In this document: piece by piece, positions 10,357 to 19,283 of the stretch
How positions within the stretch are numbered: the stretch's first letter is position 1
How the letters are laid out: each line of letters starts with the position of its first letter
Source: Lactobacillus kullabergensis
GTDB lineage: Bacteria; Bacillota; Bacilli; Lactobacillales; Lactobacillaceae
Reading direction: 5' to 3'
Length of the DNA stretch: 32,683 bases
Assembly (NCBI RefSeq): GCF_000967195.1
Contig: NZ_KQ033871.1
Coordinates: 1,453,920-1,486,602 of the forward strand
The notes under the pieces: model-generated
The model's database searches: none
Seen by the model: only the letters and a program-made list of their open reading frames with translations
What the model was told of the DNA's origin: nothing
Made by a program: the position numbers and the translations under genes

Positions 10357-11613
10357 TTAAATGTCTTCATACAAAAAGTAATTTGTCTCATTAGAACTGA
10401 CCATTTGATTAGAGTATGTTCTTTCAATAAAAACGACTTTATCACCAGCATAAATAGTTAAGCAATAGGGGCGCAATATATTTGGAATGCTACTTTGAGC
10501 AAATTTTTTCTTACTCCTTGCATGATTGCCATTTTGTAATAACAATTTTGTTCCGGGTCTGATTGAACCTACCCTAATTTGTTTTTTATTTTCTGCAACA
10601 AATTGACCAATTAACTTTAGGGACTCTTCTGATTTAAGTGAAAGCAAAAATTTACGATTATTAAAAGAAAACTTTTGACCCACATTGACTTTTTGGGTTA
10701 TCGGCAAAGCAGGTAATTTATTAAAAAGATAAAAAAAGCCTTGATAAACAATTAAAGTGAAATTGGCTAAATCCTTATTAACGCGTTCATGCCACTTATG
10801 CCAAATAAAGTTTTGCCAAAATGCAGTTTTTTCTTCGTTGCTCAAATCTTCTAAAGCACTTATTTCTAAACGGTAGGCTATACCTAAAAAAGGTTCCGGT
10901 TGCTTTAACTGAGCAAAACTGTTATTTGCTATTGCAGTTAACAAACTAACTTGTTGGCTAAATCTGAGAGCATTACGACCAACTTGCTTGTTTTCCTTTT
11001 TGAGCAATGGAATCACATGGTGACGCAGCTTGTTGCGCAAAGTATCATCTTCATTGTTAGTCTTGTCAATCACATAAGATATTTGCCGCTTATGATCGTA
11101 TAACAATAAGTCTTCTTTTTTCTTACTTAAAAGTGGTCTTAATAAAGTCATACCTTGAATTTTGCTAATTGGCTTTAAACTGTTCATTTCACTAGGATAA
11201 CCAGAGCGTATAAACTTAAGCAAAATATTCTCAAGCAAGTCATCCATATGATGGGCTGTTAATAAATAATCACCCTGATTTTGCTGCATCACCTTCACCA
11301 AAAAATTGTAGCGATACTTTCTAGCAGCAGCTTCTATCCCGGTAACAGGATGTATATTTTGAGGCCAAATTTCATTAACTAACTGAATATTTTTATTCTT
11401 ACAGTATGCAGTAATTACTTTTTCCTCTTCCAAAGAATCTGACCTGAGCTGATGGTCTAAATGAGCTGATATCAACTTAAATTGACATTGTTTCTTTATT
11501 TGATAAAGCAGATCAAGCAGGGCTAAAGAATCTGGTCCTCCACTAACAGCAACAACGAGAGTTTTGTCGATTAGTGGCAAATGATTTTCTTTAAAAAAGT
11601 TATCAATTTGCAT
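10357..11613 (-). CDS. tilS: tRNA(Ile)-lysidine synthase
   Basis: 418 residues. It modifies C34 of the CAU-anticodon tRNA-Ile with lysine so that it reads AUA and is charged with Ile; it is normally essential. The PP-loop SGGPDS is at residues 24-29. The HLDHQLRSDS and TAHHMDDLLENILL motifs of the N-terminal ATPase domain follow, and the C-terminal domains include the RVGSIRPGTKL segment. The ATG at 11613 lies inside the end of the S1-domain gene (11-base overlap), implying translational coupling. It is slightly shorter than many homologues but complete. Confidence 0.96.
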   Translation of the reverse strand: MQIDNFFKENHLPLIDKTLVVAVSGGPDSLALLDLLYQIKKQCQFKLISAHLDHQLRSDSLEEEKVITAYCKNKNIQLVNEIWPQNIHPVTGIEAAARKYRYNFLVKVMQQNQGDYLLTAHHMDDLLENILLKFIRSGYPSEMNSLKPISKIQGMTLLRPLLSKKKEDLLLYDHKRQISYVIDKTNNEDDTLRNKLRHHVIPLLKKENKQVGRNALRFSQQVSLLTAIANNSFAQLKQPEPFLGIAYRLEISALEDLSNEEKTAFWQNFIWHKWHERVNKDLANFTLIVYQGFFYLFNKLPALPITQKVNVGQKFSFNNRKFLLSLKSEESLKLIGQFVAENKKQIRVGSIRPGTKLLLQNGNHARSKKKFAQSSIPNILRPYCLTIYAGDKVVFIERTYSNQMVSSNETNYFLYEDI

Positions 11614-11968
11614 AACTAACCAAGTCTTTTTCTAATTTTTTTATTTCTTTTTTAGCATCAGATACTGTTTTAGACAACACCATGGTAAATTTTTCTTTTT
11701 TAGTGTCGGAAAAAGAATTAGTATGATCAATTAAATCAGGATCATTAACTCTCATTTTGGAGAGACCAATTTTACCCTTATAGTTATGAATAATCACTAC
11801 TCTTATCTGCTCACCAACATGATAATTGCTTTTTTCACGTAACCAATTATTGCCAAAATCACTATGATGAACTAATCCCGTCTTATGATGAGAAAGCGTA
11901 ACAAAAATGCCTAAGTCACTAATGTTATTAATAATTCCTGTCACTCTCTGTCCAACTTGGTATTTCAT
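11603..11968 (-). CDS. S1 domain RNA-binding protein (YabR-like)
   Basis: 121 residues. An S1 RNA-binding domain fills residues 3-75: VGQRVTGIINNISDLGIFVT, then the second half VGEQIRVVIIHNYKGKIGLS. A charged tail follows (KKEIKKLEKDL at the end). It matches the small S1 protein encoded between divIC and tilS in Bacilli (YabR in Bacillus subtilis), whose role is not settled but is likely ribosome or RNA associated. Its start codon shares one base with the divIC stop (TAATG), and its end overlaps tilS by 11 bases, so the three genes form a tight translationally coupled set. Confidence 0.9.
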   Translation of the reverse strand: MKYQVGQRVTGIINNISDLGIFVTLSHHKTGLVHHSDFGNNWLREKSNYHVGEQIRVVIIHNYKGKIGLSKMRVNDPDLIDHTNSFSDTKKEKFTMVLSKTVSDAKKEIKKLEKDLVSYAN

Positions 11969-12342
11969 TAATTATTATTTTTTCCTTCAGGTAAATTGTA
12001 AATTGTTTCGTTTGGTTTAGAATACAAAAACTTGAACCGTACCAGTTTAGCCACGTAATCAGGATCTTTTAAATCGTTTCTTTTTGATATTAAAACTTGC
12101 TTTTGATTGTTTATTTTTTTAAGAGCCTTTTTAGAAGTTTGTACTTGACTATTAATATGCTCAGTTTGAGCATGAGTAACTCCAATTTGCACGCCTAAAA
12201 ATGCGAAAATAGCCACAAAAACTGCGATAATACGATTGCGCCTAACACGATGTACTTCTTTTGCTCTTTTTTCCTGTTTACGTTTCAGACGAGCAACCTG
12301 CTCTTCCGGACTAAGTGAATTATATATCCGTGGACCGTTCAT
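11968..12342 (-). CDS. divIC: Septum formation initiator DivIC
   Basis: 124 residues. It is a bitopic division protein that works with FtsL and DivIB (FtsQ) at the septum. A basic cytoplasmic N-terminus (EEQVARLKRKQEKRAKEVHR) precedes one membrane helix (about 38-55, RIIAVFVAIFAFLGVQIGV). A predicted extracellular coiled coil (about 58-90) follows, then the FtsB/DivIC-type DPDYVAKLVRFKFLYSKPNE end. The frame is open to 12408, but AGAGGT sits 8 bases before the ATG at 12342 and homologues begin there. It has its own promoter at 12380-12408. Confidence 0.93.
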   Translation of the reverse strand: MNGPRIYNSLSPEEQVARLKRKQEKRAKEVHRVRRNRIIAVFVAIFAFLGVQIGVTHAQTEHINSQVQTSKKALKKINNQKQVLISKRNDLKDPDYVAKLVRFKFLYSKPNETIYNLPEGKNNN

Positions 12343-12379
12343 AATTTTGACCTCTATTACCAAAACAAATACTATTTTA

Positions 12380-12408
12380 ATTATAACAAGACCACTTATA
12401 AATGTCAT
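12380..12408 (-). promoter_or_regulatory. Strong promoter for divIC-S1-tilS
   Basis: Minus strand ATGACA (12403-12408), exact 17-bp spacer, TATAAT (12380-12385) with a TGn extension (TGT). It lies within the 78-base divIC-rqcP gap, about 38 bases before the divIC ATG. Confidence 0.75.
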
Positions 12409-12420
12409 TAAAGATAAAAA

Positions 12421-12663
12421 CTAATTTATCAATTCGTATAATTCACTTGCTTCAGCTTTTTTCGTAGTTTCTTTAATAGCACAGACTTTTGCTTTGACTT
12501 CTTTCGAGCCATATCCAACTTCAATAATATCTCCAATTTTGACATCATAGCTGGACTTAACTACATGATCATTTACCTTGATTCGACCTTGGTCAGCCAT
12601 TTCTTTAGCTATTGGACGCCTTTTAACTAATCTTGAAACTTTTAAAAATTTATCAATTCTCAT
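12421..12663 (-). CDS. rqcP: S4-domain RNA-binding protein RqcP
   Basis: 80 residues. A single S4 domain begins MRIDKFLKVSRLVKRRP and continues through GRIKVNDHVVKSSYDVKIGD. RqcP (YlmH/YabO/Hsp15-like group) works with RqcH on 50S subunits to add alanine tails to stalled nascent chains; the gene next to mfd is the RqcP member in Bacilli. The frame is open 10 codons further, but AAGGAG lies 6 bases before the ATG at 12663, which gives the conserved N-terminus. It follows mfd by 10 bases in the pth-mfd-rqcP set. Confidence 0.93.
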   Translation of the reverse strand: MRIDKFLKVSRLVKRRPIAKEMADQGRIKVNDHVVKSSYDVKIGDIIEVGYGSKEVKAKVCAIKETTKKAEASELYELIN

Positions 12664-12673
12664 TTCTTTCTCC

Positions 12674-15600
12674 TTATTTTTGTATGATATCACTGACTGC
12701 TGACATAAATGTTACTAAATTAGCAAATAGTTGCCGGTGATTTATGTTTTCGGGTAATTCCAGCAATACAACTAGTCTCTTAACTGGAGAGAGACTGATT
12801 TTAACCTTATATGATACATGTTCTAGAGCTTTGAAAATATTTGGTCCCTGCAATTCACTAGATGCTTCTTTAGCAAACTCAACTTTTACTTCATGATCAT
12901 TAACTTTAGTTATGTTACGTGCTTGAGCCAAATCTGCTTCAGCCTTTAGCTGTGAAACAGCTAGCAGATTTTCAACTGGCTCAGGATAATTGCCAAAACG
13001 ATCAATTAATTCATCTTGAATTTGTTCGATATCATCAGTACCAGCCGTTTTGATCTTTTTATAAAACTCTATTTTTTCCTCCTGATCGCTAATGTAGTCA
13101 TCAGGAATATATGCTTCGAGTCCTAAATTGATTTCAGCATTGCTTTTTTTGACTTTCTTTTTACTTTTACGGTTTTTAATTGCATCAGACAGCATTTGAG
13201 AATACAAATCGTAACCTACGCTGTCAATAAAGCCATGCTGCTGTGCTCCTAACATATTGCCAGCTCCACGGATTGCTAAATCTCGCATGGCAATTTTAAA
13301 ACCAGAACCCAGTTCAGTAAAATCGCGAATCGCATCCAACCTTTTTTCACCGACTTCAGTTAAAACTTTATTAGGCTGGTATAAAAAATAAGCATACGCT
13401 AAACGAGCACTGCGTCCGATTCTGCCACGCAATTGATACAGCTGACTTAAGCCATAATGATCTGCATTTTCAATTAACATAGTATTGACATTAGGCATAT
13501 CAATGCCAGTTTCGATAATTGTTGTGGTAACTAAAATATCAAATTCTCTGTTTAAAAAGCGATACAATATATCTTCCATTTGATTTTTGCTCATACGGCC
13601 GTGGACACTAACAATTCTAGCACTTGGCATTAGATTCTCTAATTCTGTTACTACGTCATCGATGTCACCGATATGGTTATGCAGGTAAAAAACTTGACCA
13701 CCGCGCGCAATTTCCCTCATACAAGCTTCCTTAATTACACTCGGTATTTGTTCCATCACGTAGGTTTGAATAGGATAACGATTAGATGGTGGGGTTTCCA
13801 TGACTGACAAGTCTCGTACGCCAATCATTGACATGTGCAAAGTCCGTGGAATTGGCGTTGCAGTCAAGGTTAAAACATCAATATTTGCTTTCAGTTCTTT
13901 TAGCCTTTCTTTATGCTTCACGCCAAATCTTTGTTCTTCATCAACAATGAGCAAGCCTAAATCTTTGAATTTTACATCTTTTGAAAGCAAACGGTGCGTA
14001 CCTACCACTAAGTCAATCTTGCCTTCTTTCAAGCCTTCCGTTATCTTTTTAGCTTCAGCAGGGGTTTGAAAACGGGAAAGTACAGCATAATTAACGGGAA
14101 AATTTTTAAACCTGTCCTGAATCGTTTCATAATGCTGTTGCGCCAAGATTGTTGTAGGTACTAAAAAAGCCACTTGCTTGTTATCTTCTATTGCCTTAAA
14201 CGCTGCTCTTAAAGCAACTTCTGTTTTTCCAAAGCCTACATCCCCCACAAGCAAACGATCCATCGGCTTTTCCTGCTCCATATCGTGCTTAATTTCTTTA
14301 ATTGAGCGCAGCTGATCAGGCGTTTCAACATAAGGAAAAGCATCTTCAAACTGTCGCTGCAGGTCATCGTCTTTTGAAAAAGCAAATCCCTTTTCTGATT
14401 CTCTTTTTGCATACAAATCAATTAAGTCATCGGCTATGTCTTCAACTTTAGATTGTACTCTGCTTTTTGTCTTGGCCCACTCACTACCGCCAAGTTTATT
14501 GACGTGAGGCCTCTTGCCCTCTGAAGCAACATATTTTTGCACCAGTTTCAGCTGATCTGCTGGAACAAATAATTGATCACCATGCTGGTAAGTAATGGTA
14601 ATATAATCTCTTTTTACACCATTATTTTCTAAAGTTTTTATTCCTTCAAAGCGTCCAATTCCGTGATTAACATGAACAACATAATCTCCTGGTTTTAATT
14701 CAGTATAACTCCGCAGTCTTTGAGCATTCTCCATAGTTTTGATTCTTCTACTATGGTGAGTTACCTTATTAAAAAGTTCTCGCTCAGTTAAATAAACCAG
14801 GTTATTATTAGGTAAACTAAAGCCACTGGTAAAACCGCCAACGGTAATTTGAGTTTGATTTTCTATTAAATCGTTTGACTGTACAACAGGGACATCCATG
14901 CCAAACTCAGCCATTGTCTGACTAATTTGTTTAGCTCTTTTGTCGTTATCAGCTTGTAAAATTACTGTCTGCCTTTTTTTCTGATATGACTCAATTTCAG
15001 ACTTGATTAAGGGCATTTGGCTGAAAAATTGCTGAGGTTCCCTAGTCTGCCAATCAAATAACTGTCCTAGTTTTACACGGCCAATACTGCGCTGAAATAA
15101 CGAGAAATAGATATGATTATGTTGGTCTTGCGACCAATTTTCATGAAAATCACTGCGCAATTCTTGTCCTGGAATCATTGCCCCAGTTTTTAATTCATCA
15201 TCAATAAAACCGGCGTTTTGTTCATCTACAGACTTAACAGCCTGTTCAATTAAAGGCCAGTCATCCAGCATCACTATGCCAGAATCTGACAAATAATCTA
15301 ATAAATTCTTAGGTTCAGCTATTAAAAAGTCAGTCAAAAAAGCATAATTTTGTGGTAAAGACCCATTCTCCAAATCATCTAGGGATTCTGCAAAATGATT
15401 ATTAACATCTTTTTCAGGTGCAGGAGAATCTGCTATAGCTTTTCTTATCTTTTTTGCTGCTTGTTTAAAATTATTAGCTGAAAAAACTCGATCTTGGGCG
15501 GCAGTTACAACTAATTGGTCAATTTGTTTTTGACTACGCTGACTAGCTAGATCAAATTCCTTAATGGTATCAATTTCGTCACCAAAAAATTCAATTCTAA

Positions 15601-16168
15601 CTGGATTTTCTCTATCAAGAGGGTATACGTCTAAAATGTCTCCTCTTAACGCAAACTCTCCTGGTTTAGCGACCAGATTTTCGCGTTGAAACCCCACCTG
15701 CACAAGCCAGCTGGTCAGTTCAGCCAGGTCATATTCATTCTCTGGAGCGAATTTGCGTCTTGCTGCCTCATATTTTTCCGGAGCAGACAACTTGTATTGC
15801 AATGCTTGTGGCGTAGCAACAACAATGCCCGGTTTTTGACTTAGTAAAAAATTAATTGCTTGAATGCGGCTGCTTAATTCGTCAGGTGAAGTGACAGCAG
15901 TTTGAGTTGCAATTGATGCGTCAACCGGAAAAATTTGTACACTCTCCTCAGGCATAAGAGCATCTAATTCAGTGTAAATTTTTTGCGCTTTATTTTCGTT
16001 TTCCTCCAGCAAAATTAACGGCTTACTCAAAGTCTTTACTATTTGGCATAAGAGCAAGTCAAAAGCACCGGCATTTGCTCCGGTGATTAAAGAATTTTTT
16101 ACTTTGCTAACATTGGCAATAAAATTTATCAGATCATGATCTTTTTCTATAATATTTGTTAAACGCAT
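12674..16168 (-). CDS. mfd: Transcription-repair coupling factor Mfd
   Basis: 1164 residues, full length. It removes RNA polymerase stalled at DNA lesions and recruits UvrA. Domains in order: a degenerate UvrB-like N-terminus (about 1-350, including LRGDILDVYP), the RNA-polymerase-interacting domain (about 490-560, KPGDYVVHVNHGIGRFEG), a RecG-like translocase with Walker A GDVGFGKT (642-649) and DEEQ box (743-746), a QLRGRIGRS motif VI and the TRCF C-terminal domain. It starts 2 bases after the pth stop with only a weak binding site, suggesting translational coupling to pth. The pth-mfd order is conserved across Bacilli. Confidence 0.98.
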   Translation of the reverse strand: MRLTNIIEKDHDLINFIANVSKVKNSLITGANAGAFDLLLCQIVKTLSKPLILLEENENKAQKIYTELDALMPEESVQIFPVDASIATQTAVTSPDELSSRIQAINFLLSQKPGIVVATPQALQYKLSAPEKYEAARRKFAPENEYDLAELTSWLVQVGFQRENLVAKPGEFALRGDILDVYPLDRENPVRIEFFGDEIDTIKEFDLASQRSQKQIDQLVVTAAQDRVFSANNFKQAAKKIRKAIADSPAPEKDVNNHFAESLDDLENGSLPQNYAFLTDFLIAEPKNLLDYLSDSGIVMLDDWPLIEQAVKSVDEQNAGFIDDELKTGAMIPGQELRSDFHENWSQDQHNHIYFSLFQRSIGRVKLGQLFDWQTREPQQFFSQMPLIKSEIESYQKKRQTVILQADNDKRAKQISQTMAEFGMDVPVVQSNDLIENQTQITVGGFTSGFSLPNNNLVYLTERELFNKVTHHSRRIKTMENAQRLRSYTELKPGDYVVHVNHGIGRFEGIKTLENNGVKRDYITITYQHGDQLFVPADQLKLVQKYVASEGKRPHVNKLGGSEWAKTKSRVQSKVEDIADDLIDLYAKRESEKGFAFSKDDDLQRQFEDAFPYVETPDQLRSIKEIKHDMEQEKPMDRLLVGDVGFGKTEVALRAAFKAIEDNKQVAFLVPTTILAQQHYETIQDRFKNFPVNYAVLSRFQTPAEAKKITEGLKEGKIDLVVGTHRLLSKDVKFKDLGLLIVDEEQRFGVKHKERLKELKANIDVLTLTATPIPRTLHMSMIGVRDLSVMETPPSNRYPIQTYVMEQIPSVIKEACMREIARGGQVFYLHNHIGDIDDVVTELENLMPSARIVSVHGRMSKNQMEDILYRFLNREFDILVTTTIIETGIDMPNVNTMLIENADHYGLSQLYQLRGRIGRSARLAYAYFLYQPNKVLTEVGEKRLDAIRDFTELGSGFKIAMRDLAIRGAGNMLGAQQHGFIDSVGYDLYSQMLSDAIKNRKSKKKVKKSNAEINLGLEAYIPDDYISDQEEKIEFYKKIKTAGTDDIEQIQDELIDRFGNYPEPVENLLAVSQLKAEADLAQARNITKVNDHEVKVEFAKEASSELQGPNIFKALEHVSYKVKISLSPVKRLVVLLELPENINHRQLFANLVTFMSAVSDIIQK

Positions 16169-16170
16169 CT

Positions 16171-16737
16171 TTAATTATATTTGTTCATTAAATACTGTGA
16201 GCTTTTTCCAGCAATAAAGTCAGCTATAACTTTACTTGCAGTCATAAAAGCTTCATCCATCAACTTTTTTTGCTCAGTATTAAATTGTGATAAAACCCAT
16301 GAAACGACGCTGGCTTCTGTAACATTATTTGGATGTCTAATACCAATTTTCAGCCTGTTAAAGTCGTTAGTGCCCAGATCACGTATAATACTTTTAATAC
16401 CATTATGACCCCCAGATTTGCCATTTGCACGGATGCGGATTTTCCCTAAAGGCATGTCCATATCATCATGAATAATCAAAATATCCTGTGGATCTACTTT
16501 AAAAAAGCGGGCAAATTGCGCAACAGATCTTCCTGAATCATTCATAAAAGTTTGTGGTTCCAGCAAGATAACATCAGCGCCAGCGATCTTTTGCTTCGTA
16601 TACTTTCCTTCGAACTTTTCTCTTTCAAGGCTTAAGTTATTTTCTTGTAAATAATGGTCTAAGGCCATAAAACCGGTGTTATGTTTTGTTCCATTATATT
16701 TTTTACCTGGATTGCCTAGTCCTGCTATAATTTTCAT
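16171..16737 (-). CDS. pth: Peptidyl-tRNA hydrolase
   Basis: 188 residues, the usual length. It recycles peptidyl-tRNA that drops off ribosomes. The signature GLGNPGKKYNGTKHNTGF contains Asn9 and the catalytic His19. FMNDSG gives the substrate-binding Asn, HDDMDMPLG the conserved Asp91, and GGHNGIKS the second Asn. The ATG has AAGGGG upstream. It heads the pth-mfd-rqcP run and is divergent from the CBS-ACT gene. Confidence 0.98.
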   Translation of the reverse strand: MKIIAGLGNPGKKYNGTKHNTGFMALDHYLQENNLSLEREKFEGKYTKQKIAGADVILLEPQTFMNDSGRSVAQFARFFKVDPQDILIIHDDMDMPLGKIRIRANGKSGGHNGIKSIIRDLGTNDFNRLKIGIRHPNNVTEASVVSWVLSQFNTEQKKLMDEAFMTASKVIADFIAGKSSQYLMNKYN

Positions 16738-16766
16738 CTAATTTCCCCTTATTTTTTATCGTAATA

Positions 16767-16775
16767 ATGATAGCA
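16767..16775 (-). promoter_or_regulatory. Candidate extended -10 promoter of pth
   Basis: Minus strand TGCTATCAT (TGn plus a five-of-six -10), 30 bases before the pth ATG. No -35 at normal spacing; TTGAAA lies 22 bases upstream. Confidence 0.4.
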
Positions 16776-16897
16776 CAATCAACAGATTTAATTTTTTCAA
16801 AGACTATTACACTTTGATTTCATTAACTAATTTAGCTTTTTAAATTGTTCCGCAAGTGCTAAAATCTATCTGAATAGTTATTTTCCTTTCATATTTA

Positions 16898-16926
16898 TTT
16901 AATCCCTGATTTGTTTATGATATAAT
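16898..16926 (+). promoter_or_regulatory. Promoter of the CBS-ACT gene
   Basis: Perfect TATAAT (16921-16926) with TGA extension; a weak -35 (TTTAAT, 16898-16903) at exact 17-bp spacing. It lies 33 bases before the ATG. Confidence 0.65.
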
Positions 16927-16959
16927 TGTTGGGATTATTTTTACAACGGAGGCAGTTTC

Positions 16960-17667
16960 ATGCTTATCAAATCTTTAGTTAGAAAAAAAGATTATTTAAC
17001 TACAGTTAACGAACACGCTACGCTTGAAGAAGCATTAAAAATTCTGGAGGATTCTGGGTTTAGATGTGTACCGATTTTAGATGATACCGGCACTATTTTC
17101 CGCGGTAATATTTATAAAATGCACATTTACCGCCATAAATCTCAAGGTAAGGACATGAGCCTGCCAGTTACGTATTTATTAAAAAATGCTACGAAAACTA
17201 TCAAGGTTAATTCACCATTTTTTAAAGTTTTCTTCACAATTAAGGATTTACCTTACATTTCGGTTTTAGATGAAGAAAATAAATTTTATGGCATTCTAAC
17301 TCACTCGAAATTACTTGGTATGTTATCAGAGGCTTGGAACATAAAAACAGGCTCCTACGTACTTACTGTTTTAACTGATGATTCACAAGGAAATCTGGCA
17401 AAGATGACTAAAATCATCAGTAAGTTTTGTGCCATAGCTGGTGTAATGAGTCTTGACGCATCTACAGCCGGTGAAACAAACAATGCTGTGAGACGTATCT
17501 TGTTTACATTACCGGCAGGACTTACTGAAGATACCTTAAAAGAAATTGTTAGGCGGCTTGAACGTAAAAGTTATGTAGTTGCTGAAATTGAGGATCTTCA
17601 AGCTGGAATGACACTGATGAGCGATGAAAATCCTGGTGTTTATATCAATCAAGAAGATAACAATTAA
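16960..17667 (+). CDS. CBS-pair and ACT-like domain protein
   Basis: 235 residues. It has a pair of CBS domains (about 5-60 and 75-125; LEEALKILEDSGFRCVPILD and ISVLDEENKFYGILTHSKLL). An ACT-like small-molecule-binding domain follows (about 132-215; GSYVLTVLTDDSQGNLAKMT). CBS pairs bind adenine nucleotides including c-di-AMP in some Firmicutes, and ACT domains bind amino acids, so a cytoplasmic sensor is likely; it has no catalytic domain. The architecture recalls AcuB-type proteins. ATG with GGAGG 6 bases upstream. It is one of only two plus-strand genes, has its own promoter and terminator, and is divergent from pth. Ligand and partner are unknown. Confidence 0.85.
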   Translation: MLIKSLVRKKDYLTTVNEHATLEEALKILEDSGFRCVPILDDTGTIFRGNIYKMHIYRHKSQGKDMSLPVTYLLKNATKTIKVNSPFFKVFFTIKDLPYISVLDEENKFYGILTHSKLLGMLSEAWNIKTGSYVLTVLTDDSQGNLAKMTKIISKFCAIAGVMSLDASTAGETNNAVRRILFTLPAGLTEDTLKEIVRRLERKSYVVAEIEDLQAGMTLMSDENPGVYINQEDNN

Positions 17668-17680
17668 ATATCATCATTAT

Positions 17681-17709
17681 AAAAAGCACATCAGCTTGAT
17701 GTGCTTTTT
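17681..17709. terminator. Bidirectional terminator between the CBS-ACT gene and alr
   Basis: AAAAAGCACATCA/TGATGTGCTTTTT, a perfect 13-base repeat around a 3-nt loop, with T-runs in both directions. It serves two convergent genes. Confidence 0.88.
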
Positions 17710-17721
17710 GCTTACCTGTTA

Positions 17722-18849
17722 TTAATTATAGTATTTCCGCGGTAAACGATCATCCAGTAAACAGGCAACTTCATAATGAATAGTGTCAACATAATCTGCT
17801 GCTTTTTTGATACTGTTTGGTGCATCTGGGTCATTTGAAATCAAAACTACTTTTGTTCCTACTGGCTTTTCATAAGGCAATTGCACCATCAATTGATCCA
17901 TGCACACTCGACCAACTATGGGACAATACTCAGAACCCACCTTAAGTTTGAAACCCTGAAATTTACGAATAAAGCCATCAGCATATCCAACTGGTACCGT
18001 ACCAATAATTTGATCTTTATCAGCAATGTATGTAGAACCATAACCCACTCCCTGTCCCTTATGAATGGTATGAACCTGCACCAGCTCACTAACAAAGGAC
18101 AATGCCGGTTTTAATTTAATTACGGTCTCTAAATCAGGACTTACTGGATTTGATGAAGGATTTAAGCCATAAATGCCAATACCAAAACGCACCAAATCAC
18201 TGTGAACCTTCTTATCAAACACACTGGCTGCAGTGTTATCAACGTGAATCCATCTTGGCTTTAATTTCAACAAACTTTTAAAATGATCAAATCGGTCAAC
18301 TTGGCTCTGAAAGTAGGTATCATCACTGCTGTCTGCAGAAGCAAAATGGGTAAACATTCCTTCAACGTTAAAATTCGGATTATTCAGCAAAAAATCGTTT
18401 GCAGCAATAAACTCTTCATCTTCGCTAAAGCCAATGCGACCCATGCCAGAATCCACCGCTAAGTGAATTTTTAATTGCAGGTGGTTCTGACTTAGTTCTG
18501 GTTCAGCTCCTTGCAGCCATTTTAAATTCGGAACTGTCAAAGAAATACCATTGACAGCTGCTAGCGAAGCGTACTTTTCAGGAGTCACGCCCAAAACTAA
18601 AATTGGCTGGACTATTCCAGAACGCCTTAGTTCTAACGCTTCGTCTAAAATAGCAACGCAAAAACCACTGACACCAACTTTAACTGCTTCTTGAGCAACT
18701 CGTACTGCACCATGACCGTATGCATTTGCTTTAACTACAGCAAACAGCTTTTGATCAGGTCTTAAATGTTTAATTTCTTCTTTAATATTTTGTCTGATTG
18801 CAGCTAAATCAATATATACTGCTGCAGGTCTGTGAATTCCAGGAACCAT
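17722..18849 (-). CDS. alr: Alanine racemase
   Basis: 375 residues. It makes D-alanine for peptidoglycan and teichoic acid modification. The PLP lysine is Lys40 in [11 protein letters not shown], the second catalytic base is Tyr270 in GVGYGSTY, and MGRIGF carries the Arg that contacts the cofactor. An N-terminal barrel and a C-terminal beta domain are both complete. The ATG is preceded by GGAG located in the end of acpS, which stops only 2 bases upstream. The acpS-alr pair is conserved in Firmicutes; murF, which uses D-Ala-D-Ala, lies in the same run. Confidence 0.98.
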   Translation of the reverse strand: MVPGIHRPAAVYIDLAAIRQNIKEEIKHLRPDQKLFAVVKANAYGHGAVRVAQEAVKVGVSGFCVAILDEALELRRSGIVQPILVLGVTPEKYASLAAVNGISLTVPNLKWLQGAEPELSQNHLQLKIHLAVDSGMGRIGFSEDEEFIAANDFLLNNPNFNVEGMFTHFASADSSDDTYFQSQVDRFDHFKSLLKLKPRWIHVDNTAASVFDKKVHSDLVRFGIGIYGLNPSSNPVSPDLETVIKLKPALSFVSELVQVHTIHKGQGVGYGSTYIADKDQIIGTVPVGYADGFIRKFQGFKLKVGSEYCPIVGRVCMDQLMVQLPYEKPVGTKVVLISNDPDAPNSIKKAADYVDTIHYEVACLLDDRLPRKYYN

Positions 18850-18851
18850 GT

Positions 18852-19205
18852 TTATTTCTCCAAAACAATTAATGTAACTATTTCATGCCGATCATGAGTA
18901 ATACTGGGGAAAATCTTGCCGTTAAATTTAGTCGATGTCGTGACGGGATGCCCTAATTCATCCCACAATGTTTCTATATCTTGCAAGCCAATACCTTTGC
19001 CGAAACCTGTTCCGATAGCTTTGACAAAGGATTCCTTGATAGAAAAGCGACCTCCCAAATATTCAGCCTTACGTCTGCCTGAGAGTTTTTGGTACTGCTC
19101 AAACTCCTTAGGAGTTAATACTTTACGAGCAAAATTATCTCCTTTAGCAATAATTTTTTCTACACGTTCAACTTCAACAGCATCAATACCGACTCCAACG
19201 ATCAT
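18852..19205 (-). CDS. acpS: Holo-[acyl-carrier-protein] synthase
   Basis: 117 residues. It transfers 4'-phosphopantetheine from CoA to ACP, activating fatty acid synthesis. [13 protein letters not shown] carries the Mg-binding Asp8, and [15 protein letters not shown] carries Glu58 and the CoA-site Lys. It starts at ATG 19205, and a perfect 15-bp terminator-like hairpin lies just upstream, so transcription probably comes by read-through from cshA. Followed at 2 bases by alr. Confidence 0.97.
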   Translation of the reverse strand: MIVGVGIDAVEVERVEKIIAKGDNFARKVLTPKEFEQYQKLSGRRKAEYLGGRFSIKESFVKAIGTGFGKGIGLQDIETLWDELGHPVTTSTKFNGKIFPSITHDRHEIVTLIVLEK

Positions 19206-19237
19206 TTAGTTTTCCTCTTAATATCAAAAATATAATA

Positions 19238-19275
19238 CTAAAAAAGAGTTGTAAATTGCCACAACTCTTTTTTAG
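19238..19275. terminator. Terminator between cshA and acpS
   Basis: Perfect 15-bp inverted repeat CTAAAAAAGAGTTGT / ACAACTCTTTTTTAG with an 8-nt loop. A6/T6 runs are part of the stem, so it can act in both directions. It lies 8 bases after the cshA stop and 32 before the acpS start. Confidence 0.8.
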
Positions 19276-19283
19276 TAAAAATG

